A stretch of DNA of 64,000 nucleotides, from NCBI RefSeq assembly GCF_937616625.2, contig NC_065577.1, positions 22,829,501 through 22,893,500 on the forward strand. The letters run 5' to 3'. Origin of the DNA: Mercurialis annua. Taxonomy: Eukaryota > Streptophyta > Magnoliopsida > Malpighiales > Euphorbiaceae. The notes beneath the pieces are model-generated. The model searched no databases. It worked only from the letters and a program-made list of their open reading frames with translations, and was not told the origin of the DNA. The position numbers and the translations under genes are program-made. This document shows positions 39,383-53,098 of this stretch, one piece after another. The number at the start of each line of letters is the position of its first letter. Positions within the stretch are counted from its first letter, which is position 1.

Positions 39383-42300
39383 AGTCTCTTTAATGTATCG
39401 TTCCGATTATCTAAGCATGGTTAGATTACTTTATTCCAAGTGTGCGTTAAAATTGACACTTGATTAGCATGTCGCGTAACAAGTCTCTCTAACGCGTCGT
39501 TGCGATTACCTAAGCATGGTTAAGTTATAGTACGCAAACTGTGCGTGAAAAGGATCAATAGATTAGTATGTCGCCTCTCAAGTCTTTTTAACGTGTCATT
39601 CCGATTACCTAAGCATGGTCAGGTTATAATACGCAAAGTCTGCTTGAAAAGTGACTATAGATTAGTATGTTGCGTCTAATGTCTCTTTAACGCGTCATTT
39701 CGATTACCTAAGCATGGTTAGGTTACATTACACAAAGTGTGCGTATAAAGTGTAGCTAGATTGGTATATTTTCTCTCAAGTCTTTTTAACACGTCCTTTC
39801 GATTACCATGCTTATATCGCGTCACAAGTTTCTTAAGCGCATCGTTCCGATTACCTAATCATGGTTAGGTTATATTACGCAAAGTGTGCGTGAAAAGTGA
39901 CGTTATATTAGTATGTCGCATCACAAGTCTCTATAACGCTTCGCTATTATTTCCTAAGCATGGTTAAGTTATATTACGCAAAGTGTGCATGAAAAGTGAC
40001 GCTAGATTAGTATGTCGCATCTCAAGTCATTCTAACGCATCATTCCGATTTTCTAAGCATGGGTAGGATATATTACGCAAAGTTTGCGTAAAAAGTTAAG
40101 CTAGATTAATATGGCGCGTCTCAAGTCTCTTTAACGCGTCGTTTCGATTACCAACCTTATGTCACGTGACAACTCTCTCTAACGTGTCGTTCTGATTACC
40201 TAAGCCTGGTTAGGTTACATTACGCAAAGTGTGCGTGAAAAATGACAATAGATTAGTATGTCGCGTCTCAAGTCTATTAAACGCATTGTTCCAATTACGT
40301 CAGTATTGTTAGGTTATTTTATTACGCAAAGTATGTGTGAAAAATGACAATAGATTAGTATGTCGCATCATGAGTCTATCTAACGCGTCGTTCTAATTTC
40401 CTAAGCATGGTTAGGTTATATTAAGCAAAGTGTCCGTGAAAAGTGACGCTAGATTAGTATATCGCGTCTCAAGACTCTTTAAACGCGTCGTTCCAATTAC
40501 CTAAGCATGGTTAGTTATATTACGCAAAGGGTGCGTAAAAAATGATACTAGATTTGTATGTCGCGACTCAAGTCTCTTTAACGCGTCGTTCCGATTATCC
40601 AAGAATTGTTAGTTTTACGTAAAGTGTGCGAGAAAAGTAAAGCTAGATTAGTATGTCCCGTCTCATGGCTCTTTAATGTGTCGTTCCGATTACCTAAGCA
40701 TGGTTAGGTTTATTATGCAAAGTTGGCGTGAAAAGTGACGGTAGATTAATATGTCGCGTCTCAAGTCTTTTTAACGAGTCGTTTCGATTACCATGCATAT
40801 GTCGCATCACAAGCCTCTCTAACGCGTTGTTCTGACTACCTAAGCATGGTTAGGTTATAGTACGCAATGTTTGCGTGAAAAGTAACAACAGATTAGTATG
40901 TCATGTCTCAAGTCTCTTTAACGCGTCGTTCCGATTACTTAAGCATGGTTAAGTTATATTACGCAAAGTGTGGGTGAAAAGTGACAATAGATTAGTATGT
41001 CGCGTCTCAATTTTCTTTATCGCGTTGTTCCGAATACCTAACCATGGTTATGCTATACTACACAAAGCGTGCGTGAAAAGTGACGCTCGATTAGTATGTC
41101 TCCTCTCAAGTTTATTTAACGCGTCGTTTCGATTACCTAAGCATGGTTAGGTTATAATACGCAAAGTGTACTTGAAAAGTGACTATAGATTAGTATGTTG
41201 CGTCTAATGTCTCTTTAACGCTTCGTTCCGATTACCTAAGCGTGGTTAGGTCATATTACACAAAGTGTACATAAAAAGCGACGCTAGATTAGTATGGCTC
41301 GGCTCGAGTCTCTTTAACGTGTCGTTTCGATATTTATGTCGAGTCTTTGTCGAGTCACAAGTCTTTTTATCGAGCCGTTCCGATTACCTAAGCATGGTTC
41401 GGTTATATTACGCAAAGTGTGCATCAAAAATGACAATAGAATTATTATGTCGCGTCTCACGTTTATTTCACGCGTCGTTCCTATTATTTAAGCATGGTTA
41501 GGTTATATTACGCAAGGTGTGTGTCAAAAGTGACGCTAGATTAGTATGTTGCGTCTCAAGGCTCTTTAATGCGTCGCTTCGATTACCTAAGCATGGTTAG
41601 GTTATATTACGCAATGTTTGCGTGAAAAGTGACGCTAGATTAGTATGTCGCGTCTCAAGTCTCTGTAACGTGTCGTTTCGATTACCATGCTTATGTCGCA
41701 TCAAAAGTCTCTCTAACGCATTTTACCTAAGCATGGTTATATTATAGTACGCAAAGTGTGTGTGAAAAGGATCAATAGATTAGTATCTCAAGTCTCTTTA
41801 ACGCTTCCAATTACTTAAGCATGGTTAGGTCATATTACTCGAAGTGTGCGTGAATAGTAAAAATACATTAGTATGTCGCGTCTTAAGGCTCTTTAATGCG
41901 TCGTTCCGATTACTTAAGCATGGTTAGGTTATTGTACGCAAAGTGTGTGTGAAAAGGATCAATAGATTAGTATGTCGTGTCTAATGTCTCTTTAACGCGT
42001 CGTTCCGATGACCTAAGCATGGTTAGGTTATATTGCGCATAATGTGCGTGAAAAGTGACGCTCGATTAGTATGTCCAGTCTCAAGTGTCTTTAATGCGTC
42101 ATTTCGATTACCTAAGCATGGTTAGGTTATATTACGCGAAGTGTGCGTAAAAAGTGACGCTATATTAATATGTTTTGTCTCAAGTCTCTTTAAAGCGTCG
42201 TTTCTATTACCTAAGCATGGTTAGGTTATATTATGCAAAGTGTGTGTGAAGAGTGATGCTAGATTAGTATGTCGCGTCACAAGTGTCTTTATCGCGCCAT

Positions 42301-45300
42301 TCGATTACCTAGGCATGGTTCGGTTATATTACGCTAAGTGTTCCTTAAAAGTGACGCTAGACCAGTATGTCGCGTCACAAGTCTCTTTAACGCGTTGTTC
42401 CGATTTCCTATGCATGGTTATGCTATATTATGCAAAGAATGCGTGAAAAGCAACTCTAGATTACAATGTCGCGTCACAAGTCTATTTAACGAGTCGTTCC
42501 GATTACCTAGGCATGGCTAGGTTGTATAATCGTTCCGATTATCTATGCATGCTTAGGTTATATTACGCAAAGTGTGTGTTAAAAGTGATGCTAGATTATT
42601 ATGTCGTGTCACAAGTCTCTTTGACGCTCTGCTCCAATTACCAATGCATTGTTAGGTTATATTACGCAAAGTGTGCGTGAAAAGTGACTCTAGATTACTA
42701 TGTCGCGTCACAAGTCTACTTAGCGAGTTGTTCCGATTACCTAGGCATGATTAGGTTATTTAACGCAAAGTGTGCATTAAAAGTGACGCTAGATTAATAG
42801 TATGTCGCATCACAAGTCTCTTTAACGCGTCGTTCTGATTACTTAGGCGTTGTTAGGTTATATTACGCAAAGTGTGCATGAAAACTGATGCTAGAATAGT
42901 AGTATGTAGCGTTTCAAGTCTCTTGAACGCGTCGTTCCGATTACTTAAGCGTGGTTAGGTTATATAACGCAAAGAGTGCGTGAAAAGTGACGCAGGATTA
43001 GTATGTCGCGTCTCAAGTCTCTTTAACGCGTCGTTCCGATTACCCAAGAATGGTTAGGCTATATTGCGAGTGTTCGAGAAAAGTAACACTAAAATAGTAT
43101 GTCGCGTCTCAAGTCTCTTTACGTTCCAATTACTTAAATATGGTTAGGTTATATTACACAAGGTGTGCATAAAAAGTGACGCTAGATTATATGCCGCGTC
43201 TCAAGGCTCTTTAATGCGTCGTTTCGATTACCTAAGTGTGGTTAAGTTATTTTATGCAAAGTTTGCGTGAAAGATGACGCTAGATTAGTATGTTGCCTCT
43301 CAAGTATCTTTAACGTATCGCTTTGATTACCATACCAATGTCGCTTCACAAGTCTCTCTAACTCGTTTTTCTAATTACCTAAGCATGGTTAGGTTATAGT
43401 ACGCAAAGTGTGCGTGAAAAGTAACAAATTAGTATGTCGCGTCTCAAGTCTCTTTAACTCGTCTTTCCGATTACCTAAGCATGTTTAAGTTATATTACGC
43501 AAAGTGTGCGTGAAATGTGACAATAGATTAGTATGTCACGTATCAAGTCTATTTAACGCGTCGTTCCGATTACCTAAGCATGGTTAGGTTATATTACGGA
43601 AAGTGTGCGTGAAAAGTGACGCTAGATTAGTATGTCGCGTCTCATTTCTCTTTAACACTTTTTTCCGATTACTTAAAAATTGTTAGGTTATTTTACGCAG
43701 AGTGTGCGTCAAAAGTGACGCTATATAAGTATTTCGCGTCACAAGTCTTTTTAACACGTCGTTCCGATTACCTAAGCATATATTACGCAAAGTGTGCGTA
43801 AAAAGTAATGCTGGATTAGTATGTCGTGTTTTAAGTCTATCTAACGTGTCATTCCGATTACCTAAGCATGGTTAGGTTATATTGCGCAAGGTTTGCGTGA
43901 AAAGTGACGCCAGATTAGTATGTCGCGTCTGAAGGCTCTTGAATGCATCGTTCCGATTACCTAAGAATGGTTAGGTTATATTATGCAAACTTTGCGTGAA
44001 AAGTGACGCTAGATTAGTATATCGCGTCTCTAGTCTCTTTAACGCGTCGTTCCGATTACCTAATCATGGTTAGGTAATATTACGCAAGGTGTGCGTGAAA
44101 AGTGACGCTAGATTAGTATGTCGCATCTCAAGGCTCTTTAATGTGTCGTTCCGATTACCTAAGCATGGTTATATTGTGCAAATTTTGCGTAAAAAGTGAC
44201 AGTAGATGAGTATGTCGCATCTCAGGTCTCTTTAACGCGTCGTTCCGATTACCCAAGTGTGCAATAAAAGTAACGCTAGATTAGTATGTCACGTCTCAAG
44301 TCTTTTTAATGTGTTGTTACGATTACCTAAGCAAGGGTATATTATGCAAAGTTTGCGCAAAAAGTGACGGTAGATTAGTAGTTGCGTCTCAAGTCTCTTT
44401 AATGCGTCGTTTAGATTACCATGCACATGTCGTATCACAACTCAACGCGTCGTTCCAATTACTTAAGCATGGTTAGGTTATATTACGCAAAGTGTGCGTG
44501 AAAAGTGACAATATATTAGTATGTCACGTATCAATTCTATTTAACGCGTCGTTCCGATTACCTAAGCATGGTTAGGTTATATTACGCAATGCTTGCTCGA
44601 AAAGGGACGCTAGATTAGTATGTCGCTTCTCAAGTCTGTTTAACTCGTCATTCCGATTACCTAAGCATGGTTAGATTATATTACGTAAAGTGAGCGTGAA
44701 ACGTGACGCTAGATAAGTATGTTGCGTCACAAGTCTCATTAACGCGTCGTTCCGATTACCTAAGGTTAGGTTATATTACGCAAAGTGTGCGTAAAAAGTG
44801 ACGCTAGATTAGTATGCCGCGTCTCAAGTCTCTTTAACGCGTCGTATCGATTACCATGCTTATGTCGCATCATAAGTCTCTCTAACGCGTCGTTTCGATT
44901 ACCTAAGCATGGTTGGGTTATATTACGCAAAGTGTGCGTGAAAAATGACAATAAATCAGTATGTCGTGTCTCAAGTCTATTTTAAGGGTCATTCCGATAA
45001 CGCATATGCTTAGGTTATATTACGCAAAGAGTGCGTGAAAAGTGACGATATATTAGTATGTCCCGTCTCAAGTTTCTTTATCGCGTCGTTCCGATTACCA
45101 CTGAATGGTTAGGTTATATTACGCAAAGTGTGCAAGAAAAGTAACGCTAGATTAGTATGTCACGTCTCAAGGCTCTTTAATGGGTCGTTGCGATAACCTA
45201 AGCATGGTTAGGTTATATTATGCAAAGTTTGCGTGAAAAGTGACGTTAGATTAGTATGTCGCGTCTCAAGTCTCTTTAATGTGTCGTTGCGATTACCTAA

Positions 45301-48300
45301 GCGTGGTTAGGTTATATTATGCAAAGTTTGCGTGAAAAGTGACGCTAGATTAGTATGTCGCGTATCCAGTCTATCTAACGCCTCGTGCCGATTACTTAAG
45401 CATGGTTAGGTTATATTACGCAAGGTGTGCGTGAAAAGTGACGGTAGATTAGTATGTCGCGTCTTAATCCTCTTTAACGAGTCTTTCCGATACCTAAGCA
45501 TGGTTAGCTTATATTATGCAAAGTTTGCGTGAATGGTTACAGTAGATTATTATGTCGAGTCATAAGTCTCTTTGACGCATCACTTCGATTACCATGCTTA
45601 TGTCGCGTCACAAGTCTCTGTAACGCGTTGTTCCGATTACCTAAGCATGGTTTAGCTTATATTAAGCAAAATGTGCTTGAAAAGTAACAATAGATTAGTA
45701 TGTCGCTTCTCAAGTCTTTTTAATGCGTCGTTCCGATTACCTAAAAATGATTAGGTTATATTACACAAAGAGTGTGTAAAAGTGACGCTAGATTAGTATG
45801 TCGTGTCTCAAGTCTCTTTAACGCGTCGTTCTAATCACCTAAGAATGGTTAGGTTATATTCAGCAAAGTGTGCGTGTAAACTGAAGCTAGATTAGAATGT
45901 CGCATCTCCAGTCTCTTTAAGGCGTCGTTCTGATTACCTAAGCATGGTTAGGTTATAATTACGCAAGGTGTGCGTGAAAAGTGACGCTAGATTAGTATGT
46001 CGCATCTCAAGGCTTTTTAATGTGTTGTTCCAATTACATAAGCATGGTTAGGTTATATTACGCAAAGTGTACGTGAAAAAGTGACGCTAGATTAGTATGC
46101 CGAGTCTCAAGTTTCTATAACGCGTTGTTTCGATTACCATGCTTATGTCGCGTCATTAGTCTCTCTAACGCGTCGTTCCGATTACCATAAGCATGGTTAG
46201 GTTATAATACGCAAAGTGTGCGTGAAAAGTGACGCTAAATTAGTATGTTGTGTCTCATTTCTCGTTAACGCGTTGTTCCGATTACCTAATCATAGTTAGG
46301 TTATATTACGCAAAATGTGCATGAAAAGTGCCGCTATATTAGTATGTCGCGTCTCTGGTCTCTTTAGCTTATTGTTCCGATTACCCAGGCATGGCTAGCT
46401 TAAATTACACAAAATGTGCGTGTAAAGTGATGCTAGATTAGTATGTCGCGTCTCACGTCTCTTTAACGCGTCCTTCTATTTACCCAAGCATGGTTAGATT
46501 GATATGACACGAAGTGTGCTGGAAAAGTAACGCTAGATTAGTATATCGCGTCTCAAGTGTCTTTAACGTGTCTTTCCGATTACCTAAGCATGGTTAGGTT
46601 ATATTACGCAAGGTGTGCATGAAAAGTGACGCTAGATTAGTATGTCGTGTCTCAAGGCTTTTTAAAGCTTCGTTCCGATTACCTTACATGGTTAGGTTAT
46701 ATTATGCAGAGTTTCGGTCAAAAGTGACGCTAGATTAGTATGTCGTGTCTCAAGTCTCTTTAACGCGTCGTTTCGAATACCACGATTTCCCAAGAATGGT
46801 TAGTTTATATTACGCAAAGTGTGCGAGAAAAGTAACGCTAGATTAGTATGCCATGTCTCAAGTCTCTTTAACGCGTTGTTCTGATTACCTAAGCATGGTT
46901 AGGTTATATTACGGAAGGTATGCGCGAAAAGTGACGCTAAATTAGTATATCGCGTGTCACGGTTCTTTAATGCGTCGTTTTGATTACTTAAGCATGGTTT
47001 GATTATATTATGCAAAGTTTGCATGAAAAATGACATTAGATAAATATGTTGCGTCTCTTTAACGTGTCGTTCAGATTACCTAAAAATGGTTAGGTTACAC
47101 TACGCAAAGTGTGCCTAAAAAGTGACAATAGATTAATATGTCGCTTCTCAAGTCTATTTAACATGGCGTCCCGATTACCTAGGCATGGTTAGGTTATATT
47201 ATGCAAAGTGTGCTTGAAAAGTGATGCTAGATTAGTATGTCGCATCTCAATGCTCTTTATCGCATTGTTCTGATTACCTAAGCATGGTTAGATTGTATTA
47301 CGCAAAGCGTGCGTGAAAAGTGACGCTAGATTAGTATGTCACATCTCAAGTCTCTCTAACACGTCGTTCCGATTTGCTTAGCATGGTTAGGTTATATTAC
47401 GCAAAGTGTGCGTGAAGAGTGACACTAGATTAGTATGTCCCATCTCAAGTCTATTTAACATGGCGTTCCGATTACCTAGGCATGGTTAGGTTATAATACG
47501 CAAAGTGTGCGTGAAAAGTAACGATTGATTAGTATGTCGTGTCTCAAGTCTCTTTAACGCGTCGTTCCTATTACATAAGCATGGTTAGGTTATATTACGA
47601 AAAGTGTGCGTAAAAAGCGACGTTTGATTAGTATGTCACATCTCAAGTCTCTCTAACATGTCGTTCCGATTTCCTTAGCATGGTAAGGTTATATTACGCA
47701 AAGTGTGCGTGAAGAGTGACACTAGATTAATATGTCCGGTCTCAAGTCTCTCTAACGCGTCGTTCCTATTACCTAAGCATGGTTTGGTTATATTATGCAA
47801 GGTGTGCGTGAAAAGTGCTGCTAGATTAGTATGTCGCGTCTCAAGGCTCTTTAATGCGTCTTTCCGATTACCTAAGCATGTTTAGGTTATAATATCCAAA
47901 GTTTGCGTGAAAAGTGATGCTAGATTAGTATGTCGCTTCTTTAGTCTCTTTAACGCGTTGTTTCGATTACCATGCTTATGTCACGTCACAAGTCTCTCTA
48001 ACGCGTCGTTCCGATTACCTAAGCATGGTTAGGTTATAGTACGCAAAGTGTGCATAAAAAGGATCAATAGATTAGAATGTCGCGTCTCAAATCTCTTTAA
48101 CGCGTCGTTCCTATTACCTAATCATTGTTAGGTTATATTACGCATAATGTGTGTGAAAATTGACGCTAGATTAATATGTCCAGTCTCCAATCTCTTTATC
48201 GCATCGTGCCGATTACCTAAGCATGGTTAGGTTATAGTACGCAAAGTGTGCATAAAAAGGATCAATAGATTAGAATGTTGCGTCTCAAGTCTCTTTAACG

Positions 48301-50114
48301 CATCGTTCCTATTACCTAAGCATTGTTATGTTATATTAGGCATATTGTGTGTGAAAATTAACGCTAGATTAATATGTCCAGTCTCCAATATCATTAACGC
48401 ATCGTTTCGATTACCTAAGCATGGTTAGGTTATATTACGCAAGGTATGCGTTAAAAGTGACGCTATATTAGTATGTTTTGTCACAAGTCTCTTTAACACG
48501 TCGTTTCGATTACCATACTTATCTCGTGTCACAAGGCTCTTTAACGCGTCGTTCCGATTACCTACGCATGGTTAGGTTATATTACGCAGAGTGTGCGTGA
48601 AAAGTGACGTTAGATTAGTATGTCGTGTCTCAAGTCTCTCTAACGCGTCGTTCCGATTTCCTAAGCATGATTAGGTTATACTACGCAAAGTGTGTGTGAA
48701 AAGTGACACTAGATTAGTATGTCGGGTCTCAAGTCTTTTTATCGCGTTGTTCCGATTACCTAAGCATGGTGAGGTTATATTACACAAAGCGTGCATGAAA
48801 AGTGACACTAGATTAGTATGTCGCGTCTAATGTCTATTTAACGCGCTGTTCCGATTACCAAAGCATGGTTAGGTTATATTACGCAAAATGTGCGTAAAAA
48901 GTGACGATAGATTAGTATGTTTCGTCTCAAGTCTCTTTAACGCGTCGTTTCGATTACTATACTTATCTCGAGTCACAAGTCTCTTTAACGCGTCGTTCCG
49001 ATTACCTAAGCATGGTTAGGTTATATTACGCAAAGTGTGCGTGAAAAGTGACGCTAGATTAGTATGTCGCGTCTTTAGTCTCTTTAACGCGCTGTTCTGA
49101 TTTCCTAAGTATAGTTATGTTATATTACGCGACGTGTGCATAAAAAGTGACGTTAGATTAATATTGCGCGTCTCAAGTCTCTTCAACGCGTCGTTTCGAT
49201 TACCATGATTATGTCGCGTCACAAGTCTCTCGAACGCGTCATTCGATTTCCGAAGCATGGTAAGGTTATATTACGCAAAGTGTGCGTGAAAAATTACAAT
49301 AGATTACTATGTCGCATCTGAAGTCTATTTAACGCGTCGTTCCAATTACATATGCATGGTTAGGTTATATTATGCAGAGTGTACGTGAATAATGACAATA
49401 GATTGGTATGTCGCGTCTTAAGTATATCTAACGTGTTGTTCCGATTACCTAAGCATTGTTAGGTTATATTACGCAAAGTGTGCGTGAAAAGTGACGCTAG
49501 ATTAGTATGTCGCGTTTCAATTCTCTTTATCACGTTGTTCCGATTATTTAAGACTGGTTAGGTTATATTATGCAAAGCATGCGTGATAAGTGACACTAGA
49601 TTAGTATGTCGTGTCTAAAGTCTATTTAACGCGTCGTTCCTATTACCTAAGCATGGTTAGGTTATATTACGCAAGGTATGCGTGAAAAGTGACGCTAGAT
49701 TAGTATATCGCGTCTCAAGGCTCTTTAATGTGTCATTCCGAATACATATGCATGGTTAAGTTATAATACTCAATGTTTGCGTGAAAAGTGACGCTATTAC
49801 CTAAGCATGGCTTGGTTATAGTACGCAAAGTGTGCATAAAAAGGATCAATAGATTAGTATATCGTGTTCAAGTCCCTTTAACGCGTCGTTCCTAATACCT
49901 AAGCATGGTTAGGTTCTATTACGCAAAGTGTGCGTAAAAAGTGACACTAGATTAATATGTTTCATCTCAAGTCTCTTTAACTCGTTGTTTCGCTTGCCAC
50001 ACTTATCTCGCATCAAAAGTCTTTTTAACGCGTCGTTCCGATTACCTAAGCATGGTTAGGTTATATTAAGCAAAGTGTGCGTGAAAAGTGACGTTAGATT
50101 AGTACGTCGCGTCT
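39374..50114 (+). repeat. 99-bp satellite array, segment 5
   Basis: Continuous head-to-tail array. 39.4-45.77 kb continues block Q (compare 24367-24533 with 44785-44951). From 45.77 kb it matches the start of the window, unit by unit, up to the pararetrovirus junction (compare 1935-2117 with 47703-47885). Local indels change the offset from about 45768 to about 46169 along the way. ORFs here are periodicity artefacts. Confidence 0.95.
45770..50114 (+). repeat. Second copy of the window's first 3.9 kb (block P')
   Basis: Shares unusual units with 1-3945 in the same order: TTCAGCAAAG near 45860 (96 in the first copy), CCACGATTTCCCAAGAATGG near 46780 (1012), GGATCAATAG with CCAGTCTC units near 48060-48180 (2290-2420), and finally the pararetrovirus junction. 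Larger-scale duplication of already diverged satellite rather than independent monomer spread. Confidence 0.88.
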
Positions 50115-50770
50115 ACTTCAGGGCAGCGGATGGAAAGATTTTCTATACAGACTGGAAAACGAAGAATCTAATCAAAATCCAGTTCTTCCCTGGTTATCAC
50201 ATATGGACTCGAGTTCTTGGTTCTTCTCTTCCAAACAAAGACATAGTCCTTGGATTTGACATTTTCTAGGGTATCAGTGGACTGCAACTTTTATCGAATT
50301 GGATCAAATACAAGAAGTATTTTCAACCTTATACAGAGGTATCATCTTTTTTCACAATTCAGCCCTCTGTTGTTCCATTCTTTTCTGATATCCAAGAAAC
50401 TGTAAAAAGTGTATGTTCTTCCAATTCCCACACAGAGTTTCTCTCTAAATGTCCCAACCCTCTTTGGAAAAATCCTGATTTCTTCATTTCATTACCTTTC
50501 AAACAAAATGAAGATGTTAATCCTACTAAAGCCACCCATCCAGGAATGTCACCTTCTGATCTTACATTAGCCATTGATGAATGTGCCCAACTTCTTTCAC
50601 AAAACCTTATAGAATCCACTAAGTCTGAATGGGCATGTCAAGCTTTTTATGTCAATAAATGGTCAAGAGGAAAAAAAAGACTTGTCATAGACTATCAACC
50701 TCTAAACCACTTTCTTAGAGATGATAAATTTCCTCTTCCAAAGTTTCCTCTCTTTTTACCTATCTTTTAG
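50115..50770 (+). pseudogene. Pararetroviral protease end and RT N-terminal part, copy B
   Basis: One frame runs through the NKDIVLGFDIF protease end to the RT start motif SEWACQAFYVNK, broken only by TAG at 50267-50269 (TGG in copy A) and TAG at 50768-50770 (shared with copy A). It keeps the 26 bp near 50335 that copy A has lost. Minus-strand open stretches over this region are shadows. Confidence 0.78.
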
Positions 50771-51235
50771 GAGCAAAAATATTTTTCTAAGTTTGATCTT
50801 AAAGCAGGCTTTTGGCAATTAGGCATCAAATCAGAGGAAAGACATAAAACAGCCTTCTGTATACCAAACCATCATTATCAATGGATAGTCATGCCATTTG
50901 GTCTTAAGGTTGCTCCTTCCATTTTCCAAAAGGTCATGGTCAAAATTTATGAGCCTCTTCTTCCATCAGCGCTCATTTAAATTGATGATATTCTATTGTT
51001 TTCTTCTGATACATCCAGTCATGAGAAATTACTCCAATATTTCTTTGACATCACTAAGCAATTTGGAGTTATGTTGTCTCCTACATCGTATATTGGAAAA
51101 CTAGAAATGGAGTATCTCGGCATGAATTTCAAAGATGGTGCTTATCAGCCTGGACAACATTTTGCTGCTGAATTGCTCAAGTTTCCAGATCAAGGTCTCT
51201 CTTAAAAACAGGTTCAACAATTTTCTTGGAATTGT
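50771..51235 (+). pseudogene. Pararetroviral reverse transcriptase core, copy B
   Basis: Same frame as the preceding entry. SKFDLKAGFWQLGIK near 50790 and the FGLKVAPSIFQK block near 50900 are present. The Tyr codon of the catalytic YIDD box is TAA (50978-50980), leaving only IDD. A further TAA at 51203-51205 and the T-run frameshift shared with copy A follow. Confidence 0.82.
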
Positions 51236-51506
51236 TAATTATTTGAGAGACTTCATTCCAAATTTCACTCAATAGGCGGCCCCGTTACGTAAATTATTAA
51301 GGAAGAATCCTCCTCTCTGGTCTGACAAACAAACACAAGCAATCAAGCTTCTCAAAGACGAGACATAAGGAATTCCACCTTTTCAGCTTCCTTAATCGGG
51401 AACCAGAATACTACAGACAGATGCCAGTGATAAATTTTGGGGTGCTATTCTGTTAGAAGAACAAGACAACAAACAAAGGTTATGCGCTTATGCTAGTGGA
51501 AAATTC
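51236..51506 (+). pseudogene. RNase H N-terminal fragment, copy B, cut by inversion
   Basis: Contains the TDASDKFWGAILLEEQ block near 51419-51466 and stops at the inversion breakpoint after the ICAYASGKF-equivalent block (51506). The rest of the domain lies on the opposite strand at 52400-52785. Confidence 0.78.
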
Positions 51507-52785
51507 GTCCTTATTTGTTTATTGGCTCATGTGATGGTGATAGATTTGAATCATCCATGAATAACGGGGACCACCGGTTGGCATAATATTCATCTTCATT
51601 CGTATTCTTGTCCTTTTCTGAATCCATATCCGTATCTGAGGCTTGCGAATAACCTACTATGGGATTAAATTCGGTATTCAATAGATGATCTTTCAGAATT
51701 GAATCTTGAACTACTGCTTTCTGTTTGTTGATGTCCCGAATAGGAGAGTATATTGTAGAACTTGATGAAGAAGAATGATTGGGATGATTTTTTTCTCCAA
51801 AAATTCTTATCATCTTCCATCTTTAAGCAGTAAGCAGGAGGATATGTGTCCCATGGTGCAGCTTCTTGATAAGGCCATAATTCTTTAGGGATTAGATTAT
51901 TCCGTTGGAAAATATAATACTGGAACTCTCTCCATTCATACTCATGCTCATCCATATGTGTGAGTATAGAATAAGCAAAATGTAGACATGGAAAGTTGGA
52001 CATGTAGTAAAACTATCTGATAGCTTAAGATGAGGATGATGAAGGATAAGGATCGAATAAGGATTTTTTCCAATATGTTTTCCTTTTTCTGGAAAGGCCT
52101 TATCTAGATATAGACACCATTGATGGATGGTTTGAAACCATTTAAGAAAGGTCAAAAGATGAGAGTTTTGTTTTTTTTCCTTGGAGGACCAAGTGAATAT
52201 AACGACAAAGGTGAGGGGGTTGGAAAACAAAATCTAACAAATAAAGATGGAGGAAAAACCATAGGAAATAAAGTAACTCCGGAGGCCATTCAAAATCTTC
52301 ATCTTTTGGACTTAGATCTAACAAGGTGAATGGTTTGCAGAATGGATATGTAGGATGAATCCCTAGCTCATAAAGGAACCTATGACCATAGTTCCGGACA
52401 AGCTCAGTTTGATAGTAGAACAACTATGTTTTTGCAAATGTTTGTAGCTGTCCGGGAGACATATAATCAAGAACTCCTGGAGGTGGTCGCATCAAAAGAA
52501 ATCACTTGTGACACTTGTTGAGGAGGTCGGCTGAGAAAATCTGGAATAAGATTCTGATTTCCTTTAATATGTTCTACCATAAAATCATACTTGTTGAACC
52601 ATTCACTCCATCGAAGTAGTTGATTATTAGAAAAAAATTTCCCTTTAAAATTGAGTATTTTTGGAAATGAAGAGCAGTCCATAAGCACTTTGAACTTGTG
52701 ACCGATCAGATGATATTCAAACTTCTCGATCCTATATTTGACCGCTAGCACTTCTTTAAATGTGGAATGATAACGAATCTCTGCG
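51507..52785 (-). pseudogene. Inverted segment: rest of RNase H and downstream extension, copy B
   Basis: Minus-strand reading from 52785 gives the EVLAVKY and VEHIKGNQNLIPDFLSRP RNase H blocks, the FYYQTELVRNYG motif near 52415, the WPPELLYFLWFF stretch, and the acidic tail ending EPINK near 51511. It corresponds to copy A 5327-6600. Frames change several times. The open stretches 51511-51813, 51665-52003, 51892-52230, 52142-52423 and 52467-52847 are pieces of it. Confidence 0.85.
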
Positions 52786-53030
52786 CACATAAAGACAAAA
52801 ATGGAAACTTTCCACATGTCCTCAACAAAGGCTCCAACTTTCCACATGTAAATATGGAGTGCTACATGTCAATATTTTGTATTAGTCATGTTTAGTTATC
52901 CTTATCTTTTAATCCATGTGTTGTATCGTATGCAGTGCATGCTTAGTATAGGTACATGTGTTTATCCACGTGTCGTGTTTGTACAATGCATGCTTATCAT
53001 GGTTAGCTAGGCAAGCTTTCTTCCCACCTC

Positions 53031-53038
53031 TATAAATA
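53031..53038 (+). promoter_or_regulatory. TATA box (TATAAATA), copy B
   Basis: Same CACCTC-TATAAATA-GAG context as at 8439-8446. Confidence 0.7.
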
Positions 53039-53092
53039 GAGTCTTGGTAGGCAAGCCTCGGAACACACAACCTTTGTAATATTTTACGCTTT

Positions 53093-53098
53093 AATAAA
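53093..53098 (+). terminator. Polyadenylation signal AATAAA, copy B
   Basis: Same spacing from the TATA box as in copy A. Confidence 0.6.
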
